Below are positions 7,116 to 13,184 of a stretch of DNA of 13,184 nucleotides, in pieces. Below the pieces are notes generated by a model that saw nothing but the letters and a program-made list of their open reading frames with translations, was not told where the DNA came from and ran no database searches. Each line of letters opens with the position of its first letter. Within the stretch, counting starts at the first letter, position 1. The position numbers and the translations under genes are program-made. Origin of the DNA: CAZHLD01 sp964533185 (GTDB lineage: Bacteria; Acidobacteriota; Terriglobia; Acidiferrales; UBA7541); NCBI GenBank assembly GCA_964533185.1, contig CAZHLD010000076.1, positions 1 through 13,184 on the forward strand, in the 5' to 3' direction.

Positions 7116-8378
7116 TTGCTTTCGCGCGCCGAATGGAAAGAATCGCTGAGTGTGGCGTTGGCGACCATCGCCAGCCAGAAGATGCGTGCCTTTCTGACCA
7201 TGCTGGGCGTGGTCATTGGCGTCGCCAGCGTTATCGGCGTCGCCGCCATCATTGACGGCCTCAACCGGCACATCGCCGACAAGATCAACGAGCTGGGCTC
7301 GAAGACGTTTTTCGTCGCCCGCTTTCCCGCCTTCACCATTGACTTCGAGCGCCTCCCCGAAGCTATCCGTCTCCGCAAGCATCTCAAAGCGGAAGATGCC
7401 GCCGCCATCCGCGAACACGCCCGCTTGGTGGACAAGGCCATGCCCATCCTCACCCGCTTCGGCCTCCTCGGCGGCTCCAACGAAGTGCGCTACCAGAACC
7501 GCCTCGTCTCCGAGCCCATCCTCCGCGGCGCTGACCCCGACCTGCTCGAGGTTCTCCCCATCTATGCCGTCAAGTACGGACGCTACTTCACCCTGCAGGA
7601 AGAAGATCACGCCGCCATGGTCTGTCTGCTCGGAACTCCCATTGCCGACACGCTCTTCGGCCCCATCGACCCGCTCGGCCAGGAAATCCGCGTCAACGGG
7701 CTGCCTTTCCGCGTCATCGGCGTCTTCGAGCCTCATCAGGGCCTCTTCGGCGGCCCGGGCGTGGACCAGTTTGTCATCATTCCCTACCGCACCTTCGCGA
7801 AGCTCTATCCGGAGATCGAAGAGGTGATTCTTGTGGTCACCGTGAACCATGCAGAGGAATTGAAGGCCGCCGAGGACGAAGTGGCCGACATCCTCCGCCG
7901 TCGTCGTCACGTTCCCGCAGGCAAGCCCAACGACTTTGAAATCGCCTCCCCCGACATCATCACCGACCTCTGGAAGCAACTCACCGGCGCGATCGTCATC
8001 CTGACCCTGATCGTAGCCTCCATCGGCCTGCTGGTCGGCGGAATCGGCGTGATGAACATCATGCTGGTCAGCGTCACCGAGCGCACGGCAGAAATCGGCG
8101 TCCGCAAGGCCGTCGGTGCCCGCCGCAAAGACATACGTGCACAGTTCCTTCTCGAGGCCATGACCCTCACCGGCGCGGGTGGAATACTGGGGATCCTGAC
8201 AGGCGTAGTGCTCAGCGTTTCTGTGGCGTGGCTCTTTCCTTCCCTGCCTGCGCGTGTTTCCCTGTACTGGACAATGATTGGACTGCTAATCTCGTTTGGC
8301 GTGGGGCTGTTCTTCGGCATCTATCCCGCCATCAAAGCCTCCAACCTCGACCCGGTTCGCTGTCTCCGCTACGAGTAG
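7116..8378 (+). CDS. MacB/FtsX-type ABC transporter permease (second copy)
   Basis: Start chosen at TTG 7116, because AGAGGG sits 9 bases upstream and the family N-terminus (a short cytoplasmic helix, then TM1) begins there. An ORF opening at 6972 would add an Arg/Pro-rich, unlike-family extension across the promoter. The result is 420 residues. TM1 is at about 24-47 (MRAFLTMLGVVIGVASVIGV), a periplasmic MacB_PCD domain reaches about 285, and the FtsX domain has TM2 at about 289-318 (GLLVGGIGVMNIMLVSV). The coupling motif TERTAEIGVRKAVGARRKDI follows, then two more TM segments. The protein ends in YPAIKASNLDPVRCLRYE, a typical MacB-family tail (Y-P-A-x-x-A-x-x-x-x-P-x-x-x-L-R-x-E). It is more canonical in its motifs than the upstream paralogue. 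Together they may form a heterodimer with an ATPase encoded elsewhere. Confidence 0.9.
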   Translation: MLSRAEWKESLSVALATIASQKMRAFLTMLGVVIGVASVIGVAAIIDGLNRHIADKINELGSKTFFVARFPAFTIDFERLPEAIRLRKHLKAEDAAAIREHARLVDKAMPILTRFGLLGGSNEVRYQNRLVSEPILRGADPDLLEVLPIYAVKYGRYFTLQEEDHAAMVCLLGTPIADTLFGPIDPLGQEIRVNGLPFRVIGVFEPHQGLFGGPGVDQFVIIPYRTFAKLYPEIEEVILVVTVNHAEELKAAEDEVADILRRRRHVPAGKPNDFEIASPDIITDLWKQLTGAIVILTLIVASIGLLVGGIGVMNIMLVSVTERTAEIGVRKAVGARRKDIRAQFLLEAMTLTGAGGILGILTGVVLSVSVAWLFPSLPARVSLYWTMIGLLISFGVGLFFGIYPAIKASNLDPVRCLRYE

Positions 8379-8397
8379 CGGCTGTGCCTGAGTGGCC

Positions 8398-8426
8398 TTG
8401 TCTATAGAAGTTGCTCCAGTTAGAAT
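8398..8426 (+). promoter_or_regulatory. Candidate promoter of the SnoaL-like gene
   Basis: TTGTCT (8398-8403), exactly 17 bases, then TAGAAT (8421-8426). The expected transcript start near 8433 leaves a leader of about 19 bases containing GGAGG (8443-8447). This supports the ATG at 8452 over the in-frame upstream codons at 8392 and 8428. Confidence 0.6.
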
Positions 8427-8451
8427 GATCATCGTTTGGCTTGGAGGTGAT

Positions 8452-8901
8452 ATGCACACATCTGTACTCATCGCGGCTTTAATTCTTTGGAGCTCGGCTG
8501 CAACCGGCGGCCGAGCGGAAGATGTTCCGCATCAGCCGAGCGTCGAGTTGCCCGCGGCTTTGGCGCGTGTTCTCACCGATTATGAGTTGGCTTGGAGCCG
8601 GCGCGATGCCGCCGCGCTCGCGCAGCTCTTCGCCGAGGATGGTTTCGTCCTACCGAACGGCCACCCGCCGGTAAAAGGTCGAACGGAGATCGCTCTACAC
8701 TACACAGGTAGTGGAGGACCACTGGCGCTGCGCGCCATCGCCTTCGCAGCAGAGGGTTCGGTGGGCTATATCATTGGCGGGTATGCGGAGAAGAAGGGCG
8801 AGCCGGATACTGGAAAATTCACACTCACGCTGCGCAAGGCTAAAGACGGCCGCTGGCTCATCGTCTCGGATATGGATAGTCCGAATCGCCGGCGCCAGTG
8901 A
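8452..8901 (+). CDS. Exported SnoaL/DUF4440-like (NTF2-fold) protein
   Basis: 149 residues from ATG 8452, preceded by GGAGG (spacing 4 bases, slightly short). Residues 1-22 look like a Sec signal peptide: hydrophobic SVLIAALILWSSAAT, then a likely cleavage after GRA. The mature part matches the DUF4440/SnoaL-like style of the NTF2 superfamily, with an N-terminal helix (LTDYELAWSRRDAAALAQLFAED), a GFVLPNG strand, PVKGRTEI, and C-terminal strands ending in KDGRWLIVSDM. Such proteins are small cone-shaped folds used as enzymes or ligand binders, so no reaction can be assigned. There is no lipobox cysteine. The gene is transcribed alone, convergent with the bactofilin gene. Confidence 0.8.
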   Translation: MHTSVLIAALILWSSAATGGRAEDVPHQPSVELPAALARVLTDYELAWSRRDAAALAQLFAEDGFVLPNGHPPVKGRTEIALHYTGSGGPLALRAIAFAAEGSVGYIIGGYAEKKGEPDTGKFTLTLRKAKDGRWLIVSDMDSPNRRRQ

Positions 8902-8903
8902 AA

Positions 8904-8926
8904 ACAACTGTCATCTTTAGAGTTGT
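8904..8926. terminator. Weak hairpin between convergent genes
   Basis: Stem acaact (8904-8909) with agttgt (8921-8926), 11-base loop, right after the stop of the SnoaL-like gene. The stem is short and there is no long T-run, so terminator function is only possible. Confidence 0.25.
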
Positions 8927-8959
8927 GTAGCGCAATCGGAGATCGTGAGCGGTTTCCGA

Positions 8960-9370
8960 TCAACCTTGATTGATGGCGCGGATGGGGATGGTCAGAGGCT
9001 TGGCCGTCTCCGAAGAAGTGAGCATGTGGCAGCGGCCGTCGAAGATGCCGCCCGGCTCGATCACTAGGCAGGGGGAGTGGATTTCGCCGGTGACGACGCC
9101 CTTGGGTTGAATTTCGACTCGACCCTTGGCGAAGATCACCCCATCAAACCGGCCGGAAATCACCACGTGGTTGCCCTCGATTTGGCCTTCCACCTTGGCG
9201 CTCTCCCCCAATATCAGGGTCTGCTCAGAGATGACGTTGCCCTTCACTTCCCCATCCAGTCGGAACGTACCGGCGAGCTCCAGCGTGCCCTCCAGGCGAA
9301 CACCCTTATCGAGAAAGCCGGTCCAGTCCTGGGTCTGTTGCTTTTTGCGGTCTGACCACTTCCAAGCCAC
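8960..9370 (-). CDS. Bactofilin (polymer-forming cytoskeletal protein)
   Basis: 136 residues from GTG 9370, chosen because AGGGG (9381-9377) lies 6 bases upstream and a promoter lies just before it; a longer frame to 9424 would begin in the -35 box. The core, about residues 18-118, shows the repetitive short beta-strand/turn pattern of the bactofilin beta-helix, with glycines at regular steps: GTLELAGTFRLDGEVKG, then ILGESAKVEGQIEG, VVISGRFDGVIFAKG, VEIQPKGVVTGEI. It has a charged, disordered N-terminus (KWSDRKKQQTQ) and a short C-terminal tail. Bactofilins self-assemble without nucleotide into filaments that scaffold cell-shape enzymes or, in Myxococcus, the ParABS apparatus. It lies 90 bases downstream of parB on the same strand, which makes a segregation-related role plausible. 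Confidence 0.88.
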   Translation of the reverse strand: MAWKWSDRKKQQTQDWTGFLDKGVRLEGTLELAGTFRLDGEVKGNVISEQTLILGESAKVEGQIEGNHVVISGRFDGVIFAKGRVEIQPKGVVTGEIHSPCLVIEPGGIFDGRCHMLTSSETAKPLTIPIRAINQG

Positions 9371-9396
9371 GAGACACCCCTGAGACTCTGAGAACC

Positions 9397-9424
9397 AATT
9401 TACAGTTCCCTGCGGACAAGTCAA
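9397..9424 (-). promoter_or_regulatory. Candidate bactofilin promoter
   Basis: On the minus strand TTGACT (9424-9419), 16 bases, TAAATT (9402-9397). The -35 is 5/6 to consensus. It points to a leader of about 20 bases carrying AGGGG before GTG 9370, so the bactofilin can be expressed apart from parAB. Confidence 0.55.
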
Positions 9425-9443
9425 TAGGACTGGGGACAGTTTA

Positions 9444-9461
9444 ATACTACAACTATAGTAT
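9444..9461 (-). terminator. AT-rich hairpin at the end of parB
   Basis: atacta (9444-9449), loop caacta, tagtat (9456-9461): a 6-bp AT-rich stem touching the last base of the parB stop codon. It is weak for a terminator. It abuts GGACTGGGGACAG (9427-9439), a motif that reminds me of repeats near REP-associated elements, unverified. Confidence 0.3.
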
Positions 9462-10363
9462 CAGCCTCGCATGAGCCGGTCGTAGATGCCCGTAAGCTGG
9501 GCTTCGTCGTAATACTCGATGATCAACTGGCCGGGGAGATTGCCAATCCGTGGGCGCAGGGTGACGCGGGTACCCAGGTGGCGCTGGAGCTCTTCGAGTG
9601 CTGCGCGCATGTTGGCATCAACCAGAACAGACGGCTGCGAGCCGGTCGCTCGCAGGCGGCGCGACGCTAGGCGTTCAATCTGACGAACTGTAAGTCCCCC
9701 GCGCGCGGCACGCCGGGCGATGCGGAGGCGGAGCGTTGGCTCAGGGAAGGCTAGGAGAGCGCGGCCGTGGCCAGCGGATAGCTTACCTTCTTCGATGAAG
9801 TCCAGGATAGGGCGGTCGAGTTTGAGCAGGCGAACGGCGTTGGCAACGGTGGTGCGGTCCTTGCCGGTGCGCTGGGCGACGTCTTCTTGGGTAAGTCCGA
9901 ACTCGGTCATCAGGCGATCAAAAGCCCTTGCTTGCTCGATGGGATTGAGGTCTTCACGCTGGATGTTTTCGACCAGCGTGATTTCGAGGGCCAGCTCTTC
10001 AGGGACTTCGCGCAAGACAGCAGGGATACGTTGCAGGCCGGCGCGCTGGGCGGCTCGCCAGCGGCGCTCGCCGGCGATGAGTTGATAGCGCGTGCCAATC
10101 GGACGGAGGACCACCGGTTGAATGATACCGCTTGACCGAATGGAGCGGGCCAACTCCTCGAGCGATTCCTCGCGAAAGCGAGTGCGAGGCTGGTAGGGGC
10201 TGGGGTCAATGAGATCGATGTCGATTTCGAGCGAACGAGATAAGGCTGGTGCTGCAGCGGCCGCGGTGGCAGCCACGGGAGCGGGAACAGAGCTAACTTG
10301 CGGTGGCGGCTCGGGCTCCCGGATCAGTGCGCTCAGTCCCCTCCCCAGTGCGTTTCTGGGCAT
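9461..10363 (-). CDS. parB: Chromosome partitioning protein ParB
   Basis: 300 residues from ATG 10363, fixed by a strong ribosome binding site. It begins with the ParB signature MPRNALGRGLSALI, the segment that stimulates ParA ATPase. An Ala/Pro-rich linker covers about 16-42. The CTP-binding domain has DPSPYQPR (53-60), GERRWRAAQRAG (98-109) and ENIQREDLNPIEQA (132-145). A helix-turn-helix follows (GLTQEDVAQRTGKDRTTVANAVRLL, about 156-180) for parS recognition, and a C-terminal dimerisation region ends in YYDEAQLTGIYDRLM. ParB loads on parS, switches to a CTP-dependent sliding clamp and forms the partition complex moved by ParA. Its start lies 71 bases inside parA, so translation is probably coupled. 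Two parS sites lie upstream of parA. Confidence 0.96.
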   Translation of the reverse strand: MPRNALGRGLSALIREPEPPPQVSSVPAPVAATAAAAAPALSRSLEIDIDLIDPSPYQPRTRFREESLEELARSIRSSGIIQPVVLRPIGTRYQLIAGERRWRAAQRAGLQRIPAVLREVPEELALEITLVENIQREDLNPIEQARAFDRLMTEFGLTQEDVAQRTGKDRTTVANAVRLLKLDRPILDFIEEGKLSAGHGRALLAFPEPTLRLRIARRAARGGLTVRQIERLASRRLRATGSQPSVLVDANMRAALEELQRHLGTRVTLRPRIGNLPGQLIIEYYDEAQLTGIYDRLMRG

Positions 10364-11117
10364 TGGAGATTACCTCCTTTGCAAGTTGGATGTAGGCCTC
10401 TGCGCCTCTACTATGAATGTCGTAGAAGATGATTGGCTTTCCATGGCTGGGCGCTTCTGCAAGGCGCACGTTGCGAGGAATGACGGTTTCAAACACCTGG
10501 GCTCCAAAGAAGCTGCGAAGATCGGCGGCTACCTGGCGGGAGAGAGTGGTGCGCTCGTCGTACATTGTCAGGAGGATGCCCTCGATTGCGAGGTCCGGAT
10601 TCAGAGTCCGGCGGATGCGCATCAGTGTGTCGAGAAGCTCGGAGACGCCCTCAAGGGCGAAGTATTCGCATTGAATTGGGATGAGAACAGAATCCGCTGC
10701 GACTAACGCATTCAATGTAAGCAAATCTAGGGCTGGCGGGCAGTCCATGATCACGTAACTGTAGTTTTTGCGGAGCTCGGTGATGAGCTGGCGCAGGAAA
10801 AACTCGCGGTTCTGAAGGCTGACCAGCTCGACCGCCGCGCCGACGAGGTTCTTGTCAGCCGGGATAATGTCGAGGCCGTCCACTTGGGTCTTGAGAAGGA
10901 TGCGCTGGAGAGGCTCGTTGAGAATAAGCGCGTGGTAGAGGGTGCGGCGGGCAGGATCCTTGTGAAAACCGAGGGCTCCGGTTGTGTTGCCCTGAGGATC
11001 GCAGTCGATAGCAAGGGTGGGTTGTTCGGCCACGGCAAGAGAGGCGGCGAGATTGACGGCGGTAGTTGTCTTACCGACGCCGCCCTTCTGGTTGGCGATG
11101 GCGATCACGCGTCCCAA
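10293..11117 (-). CDS. parA: Chromosome partitioning ATPase ParA (Soj type)
   Basis: I start at TTG 11117 (MGRVIAIANQKGG), the usual N-terminus of chromosomal ParA, with GGGGG 6 bases upstream; the frame is open to a GTG at 11180, but that codon is the core of a parS site and lies upstream of the promoter -10. The protein has 274 residues: deviant Walker A KGGVGKTTT (11-19), the DCDPQGN segment, Walker B VIMDCPPALDLLTLNAL, and the Soj-type C-terminal IYD-like signature (IIFYDIHSRGAEAYIQLAKEV). There is no N-terminal DNA-binding extension, so it is the chromosomal class. ATP-bound dimers bind DNA nonspecifically and move ParB-parS complexes. The last 24 codons overlap parB in another frame and are Gly/Thr/Ala rich. 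Confidence 0.96.
   Translation of the reverse strand: MGRVIAIANQKGGVGKTTTAVNLAASLAVAEQPTLAIDCDPQGNTTGALGFHKDPARRTLYHALILNEPLQRILLKTQVDGLDIIPADKNLVGAAVELVSLQNREFFLRQLITELRKNYSYVIMDCPPALDLLTLNALVAADSVLIPIQCEYFALEGVSELLDTLMRIRRTLNPDLAIEGILLTMYDERTTLSRQVAADLRSFFGAQVFETVIPRNVRLAEAPSHGKPIIFYDIHSRGAEAYIQLAKEVISNAQKRTGEGTERTDPGARAATAS
10372..10380 (-). promoter_or_regulatory. Ribosome binding site of parB
   Basis: AAAGGAGGT on the minus strand, 8 bases before the ATG at 10363. It lies inside parA and decides the parB start despite the overlap. Confidence 0.8.
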
Positions 11118-11140
11118 ATTCGACCCCCAATAAGTTGTGG

Positions 11141-11170
11141 ACTCTACCAGAAGAACATAATTGGATGCAA
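11141..11170 (-). promoter_or_regulatory. Candidate parA promoter
   Basis: On the minus strand TTGCAT (11170-11165), 18 bases, TAGAGT (11146-11141). Transcription would begin near 11133, leaving a leader of about 15-20 bases with GGGGG before TTG 11117. The first parS site ends 2 bases upstream of the -35, so bound or spreading ParB could repress this promoter. Confidence 0.5.
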
Positions 11171-11172
11171 GG

Positions 11173-11188
11173 TGTTTCACGTGGAACG
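11173..11188. promoter_or_regulatory. parS site 1
   Basis: Minus strand reads CGTTCCACGTGAAACA, 15 of 16 matches to the Bacillus subtilis parS (TGTTCCACGTGAAACA), with the invariant CACGTG core at 11178-11183. It lies between rsmG and parA, next to the parA promoter. Confidence 0.9.
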
Positions 11189-11211
11189 TAGCCGCGTAGC
11201 GCTCGCGTTAG

Positions 11212-11227
11212 CGTTCCACGTGGAACA
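11212..11227. promoter_or_regulatory. parS site 2
   Basis: Plus strand reads CGTTCCACGTGGAACA, with an exact 14-bp palindrome GTTCCACGTGGAAC (11213-11226) around CACGTG; 14 of 16 matches to the B. subtilis site. Centre-to-centre distance to site 1 is 39 bp, and the shared CGTTCCACGTG arms face each other. Confidence 0.9.
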
Positions 11228-11252
11228 CTGATTGAAGGGCCTTCACGGGTGA

Positions 11253-11900
11253 CTACAAGGGTTGGCCTACAAGAAGAACTCTTTGCTTCGAATGCGGTAT
11301 ACGTATCGGTTCAAGCCAGTTCCAGTGCGCGTCAGTAGATATCTTCTGAGCAGCATCCTTTGCGGTCCAGAGAACCAGCCTGCCGCCGGGCGCGAGCGAT
11401 CGGTTGGCCCATGGTAGTAGCCCCTTAGATGGGTCCAGAGCGCGCGACGTAATGAAGGTGAGAGATGCTGGTTTGATCGGAGAATTCGCAAAGGTGTTCC
11501 GGAGAACGGCGACATTGGCAAGTTCAAGAGTCCTCATGACCTCGAAAAGAAACGCAGATTTCTTAATGTTAGGCTCCATCAAAGTTAGATCAAGGCCCGG
11601 ACGGATTAGTTTAAGTGGTAGCCCGGGAAAACCGGCACCGGAGCCGACGTCGGCCAGCCGACCATGCTCGATTGGGACGGCAGAGGCGGCAAACATGGAC
11701 TCTCCGAAGTGCCTGGCAAGGATCTCCAGGGGCTCTCGAATGGACGTAAGGCTAATCTTATCAGTCCATTGCATTAGAATTCGCAGATAGACGCGGACCT
11801 GCTCGCATAGGGTTGGAGTGGGCACGACGCCGAAGGGAGCCAGCGCTGTGCGGATGGCATCGTCGGAAGGCGGGCCGTGTTTACTATTAGTCACAATCAT
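11253..11900 (-). CDS. rsmG: 16S rRNA (guanine-527-N7) methyltransferase RsmG
   Basis: 215 residues from ATG 11900; the frame extends to 11987 but that would overlap the upstream gene and add a non-family extension. The fold follows RsmG: an N-terminal helical part (VRVYLRILMQWTDKISLTSIREPLEILARHFGES), the SAM-binding loop ADVGSGAGFPGLPLKL (83-98), MEPNIKKSAFL (acidic SAM-ribose region plus helix), TSRAL (151-155), and the late strand GGRLVLWTAKD. It uses SAM to methylate N7 of G527 in 16S rRNA, and loss confers low-level streptomycin resistance in known species. It is followed by the parS sites and parA, matching the common rsmG-parA-parB order near replication origins. No Shine-Dalgarno is visible before the ATG. 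Confidence 0.94.
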   Translation of the reverse strand: MIVTNSKHGPPSDDAIRTALAPFGVVPTPTLCEQVRVYLRILMQWTDKISLTSIREPLEILARHFGESMFAASAVPIEHGRLADVGSGAGFPGLPLKLIRPGLDLTLMEPNIKKSAFLFEVMRTLELANVAVLRNTFANSPIKPASLTFITSRALDPSKGLLPWANRSLAPGGRLVLWTAKDAAQKISTDAHWNWLEPIRIPHSKQRVLLVGQPL

Positions 11901-11912
11901 TGTATATGTATA

Positions 11913-11918
11913 ACTATA
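11913..11918 (-). promoter_or_regulatory. Candidate -10 of rsmG
   Basis: TATAGT on the minus strand (11918-11913) in a strikingly AT-rich patch, 12 bases before ATG 11900. With no Shine-Dalgarno in between, this could yield a leaderless transcript. The -35 is unclear. Confidence 0.35.
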
Positions 11919-11928
11919 AGAAATAGCT

Positions 11929-12648
11929 TCACCGATCAGCACCGGGCGGCGCGGCAGACTCCATTGGCCGCAACCAGCGCGGCGCAATCAGGCCAGCCAG
12001 GAGATCGACGACCAGATGTGCGAGGATTGTCGGTGCGATGCTGCCAGTCCAGATGCGAGAAACCGCGAAGAGCAGGCCGACGAAGAAGGTGGTACGAACG
12101 CCGCGCTTGCCCTGATAAAGGTGAGCGAGCGCAAAAAGGAGAGCGGATCCAGCCGCAGCGAGTCCGGCGCTGGAGGTGGCTCGCTGGATAGCGGCGAACA
12201 CGAAGCCGCGGTAGAGAAGCTCTTCGCAAAGGGCGACGGTGGCCGTGAGTGCAAGGAAGGCGAGCGACTCGAGGAAGTTTTGCGGCAGGACTTTTGCAGC
12301 CATCAGTCGAAGAATGCCCTGGCGCTCGGGCGGAAGGCGCGCTACGTAGCGAAGACTGAGGAGCTGGCCCAGGGCGAGGAGAACGGTCAGGGCGGCGGCT
12401 GCTTCCCAGACGCGATCCTCTTGAGCGAAGGAAAGGCCGAGGTCGGCGGGTGTCAGGCCGCGGGCGTGCGATCGCCATACCACAAGGGCGACAGCAAACC
12501 ACTGGAAAGCAATTGTAGAGGCATAGAGGGCCAGGCGATCAGTAGTGGCGAGTTGCGGCCGGGCAAGTAGCTGGCGCATGCGGACGGCCCCGCGCCAGGG
12601 CACCAGCGTGGCCAGCACGAGGAGGATCAGTGCGAAGTCCCACGGCAT
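11929..12648 (-). CDS. CPBP-family intramembrane glutamic endopeptidase
   Basis: 239 residues from ATG 12648, with about 6-7 hydrophobic segments (about 3-18, 39-58, 82-99, 124-142, 162-178, 186-200, 204-222). The PF02517 (CPBP/Abi) motifs are all present: EExxxR as E142 E143 LLY R147, FxxxH as FALAH (172-176), and HxxxD as HLVVD (211-215). These are the catalytic and water-activating residues of the Rce1-like family. Known relatives process CAAX proteins, bacteriocins or immunity factors; the substrate here is unknown. It lies 28 bases upstream of rsmG on the same strand and 51 bases downstream of the TPR gene, so all may be co-transcribed, though rsmG may have its own promoter. Ribosome binding site is weak. 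Confidence 0.88.
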   Translation of the reverse strand: MPWDFALILLVLATLVPWRGAVRMRQLLARPQLATTDRLALYASTIAFQWFAVALVVWRSHARGLTPADLGLSFAQEDRVWEAAAALTVLLALGQLLSLRYVARLPPERQGILRLMAAKVLPQNFLESLAFLALTATVALCEELLYRGFVFAAIQRATSSAGLAAAGSALLFALAHLYQGKRGVRTTFFVGLLFAVSRIWTGSIAPTILAHLVVDLLAGLIAPRWLRPMESAAPPGADR

Positions 12649-12699
12649 CGAGCCACGATCAGAACATTTTTTGGAGGCTCAGGGCAAGTGCGCGAAGAA

Positions 12700-13184
12700 T
12701 TAATCGGTGCGGGCCACGGGTTTGAGACTGGCCTCTTCAGGGAAAACGCGGCGGCCTTTGCGGAGTACGCGGTCAGCGGCGCGCGATTCACCGGTCTGGC
12801 GGTAGACGTCGGCGAGCAGAACGTATGCGTTGGCCTCGTAATCGGGGAAGTAGCGGACGACGAATTCGAGATGTATGCGGGCCTGCGGCCAGATTTTGAG
12901 GTCGTGATTGATGCGGCCGAGGCTGTTGTGGGCAGCGAACGAGTAGGGATCGTGCTCGAGGGCGGTCTGGAATGCACGTTGGGCGCGGGCGGAATCGCCA
13001 GAGAGATAAAGGATTTCGCCTAGGCGGGTGAACTGTTCAGCGCCAGGCTCGAACTCGGCAGACATACGGCGGGCCTGCCAGTCGAGCGCGGCGAGCCAGT
13101 TTTTGCGGTCGCGCTCGAGCGTGACGAGAGCGTCGAGCGCAGCGGTGGAAACGGGCGCGCGGGCAACCACCTGGCGGAGAAGAA
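12700..13184 (-). CDS. TPR-repeat protein, C-terminal part
   Basis: The frame is open to the right edge of the window, so the start and any signal peptide or membrane anchor lie outside. The visible 161 residues contain about three tetratricopeptide repeats: EQFTRLGEILYLSGDSARAQ with RAFQTALEHDPYSFAAHNSL, then GRINHDLKIWPQARIHLEFV, then AYVLLADVYRQTGESRAADR, ending LKPVARTD. TPR arrays bind partner proteins. The role cannot be set from this fragment. It may be co-transcribed with the CPBP gene 51 bases downstream. Confidence 0.85.
   Translation of the reverse strand, partial: LLRQVVARAPVSTAALDALVTLERDRKNWLAALDWQARRMSAEFEPGAEQFTRLGEILYLSGDSARAQRAFQTALEHDPYSFAAHNSLGRINHDLKIWPQARIHLEFVVRYFPDYEANAYVLLADVYRQTGESRAADRVLRKGRRVFPEEASLKPVARTD

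Noticed and set aside
8366..8381. ccgcta-cgag-tagcgg hairpin over the stop of permease 2 as a terminator
   Set aside because: Short 6-bp stem, inside the coding end, with no T-run after it.
9162..9171. accacgtggt palindrome as a further parS site
   Set aside because: It has only the CACGTG core; outer parS positions do not match, and it lies in the bactofilin coding sequence.
11118..11180. N-terminal extension of ParA to GTG 11180
   Set aside because: That GTG is part of the CACGTG core of parS site 1 and precedes the promoter -10; the extra residues are unlike ParA.
11100..11260. Replication origin in the rsmG-parA gap
   Set aside because: No cluster of TTATCCACA-like DnaA boxes and no AT-rich unwinding region seen; the gap is accounted for by parS and promoter.
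11901..11987. N-terminal extension of RsmG to 11987
   Set aside because: It would overlap the CPBP gene end and include the likely promoter; the family starts near ATG 11900.

Overview
The window is high-GC bacterial DNA, most likely from a member of the Acidobacteriota. This is inferred from the gene mix (a long BNR/sortilin-type propeller protein, MacB-like permeases, a bactofilin next to parAB) and from short palindromic repeats of a style I associate with that phylum. No rRNA, tRNA, CRISPR array or insertion sequence is visible. A 100-base run of N at 2450-2549 marks a scaffold join inside the first gene.

Layout. 1-2879 (+) is a secreted-type beta-propeller protein, cut by the left edge and broken by the N gap. 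2880-3068 holds two hairpin repeats between convergent genes. 3069-4313 (-) is a YdjM-like membrane metal-dependent hydrolase. 4356-5450 (-) is selD, selenide water dikinase. 5624-6856 and 7116-8378 (+) are two MacB/FtsX-type ABC permeases with no ATPase beside them. 8452-8901 (+) is a small exported SnoaL/DUF4440-like protein. From 8960 to the right edge everything is on the minus strand. Read in the direction of transcription the order is TPR protein (cut by the edge), CPBP intramembrane protease, rsmG, two parS sites, parA, parB, bactofilin. The rsmG-parA-parB block is a classic origin-proximal segregation locus, although no DnaA-box cluster is seen here.

The main finding is that selD appears to be a selenoprotein gene that ordinary gene calling would truncate. 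A promoter -10 (TATAAT), a strong Shine-Dalgarno and a TTG start lie upstream of an in-frame TGA at 5405-5403. The codons around it read AAG-U-AAKLSP, the catalytic Cys/Sec motif of SelD. Right after the UGA the RNA can form a 7-bp stem closed by a GGU loop, the signature of a bacterial SECIS element, with a possible second lower stem. The organism is therefore predicted to decode UGA as selenocysteine, and to need it for its own selenium donor synthesis.

Other points of interest are in-frame peptide insertions in SelD and in the adjacent hydrolase that come from interspersed palindromic repeats; a compact pair of parS sites 39 bp apart, one of them 2 bp from the parA promoter; a 71-bp parA/parB overlap; and a bactofilin gene directly after parB, recalling the bactofilin-ParABS link known in Myxococcus.
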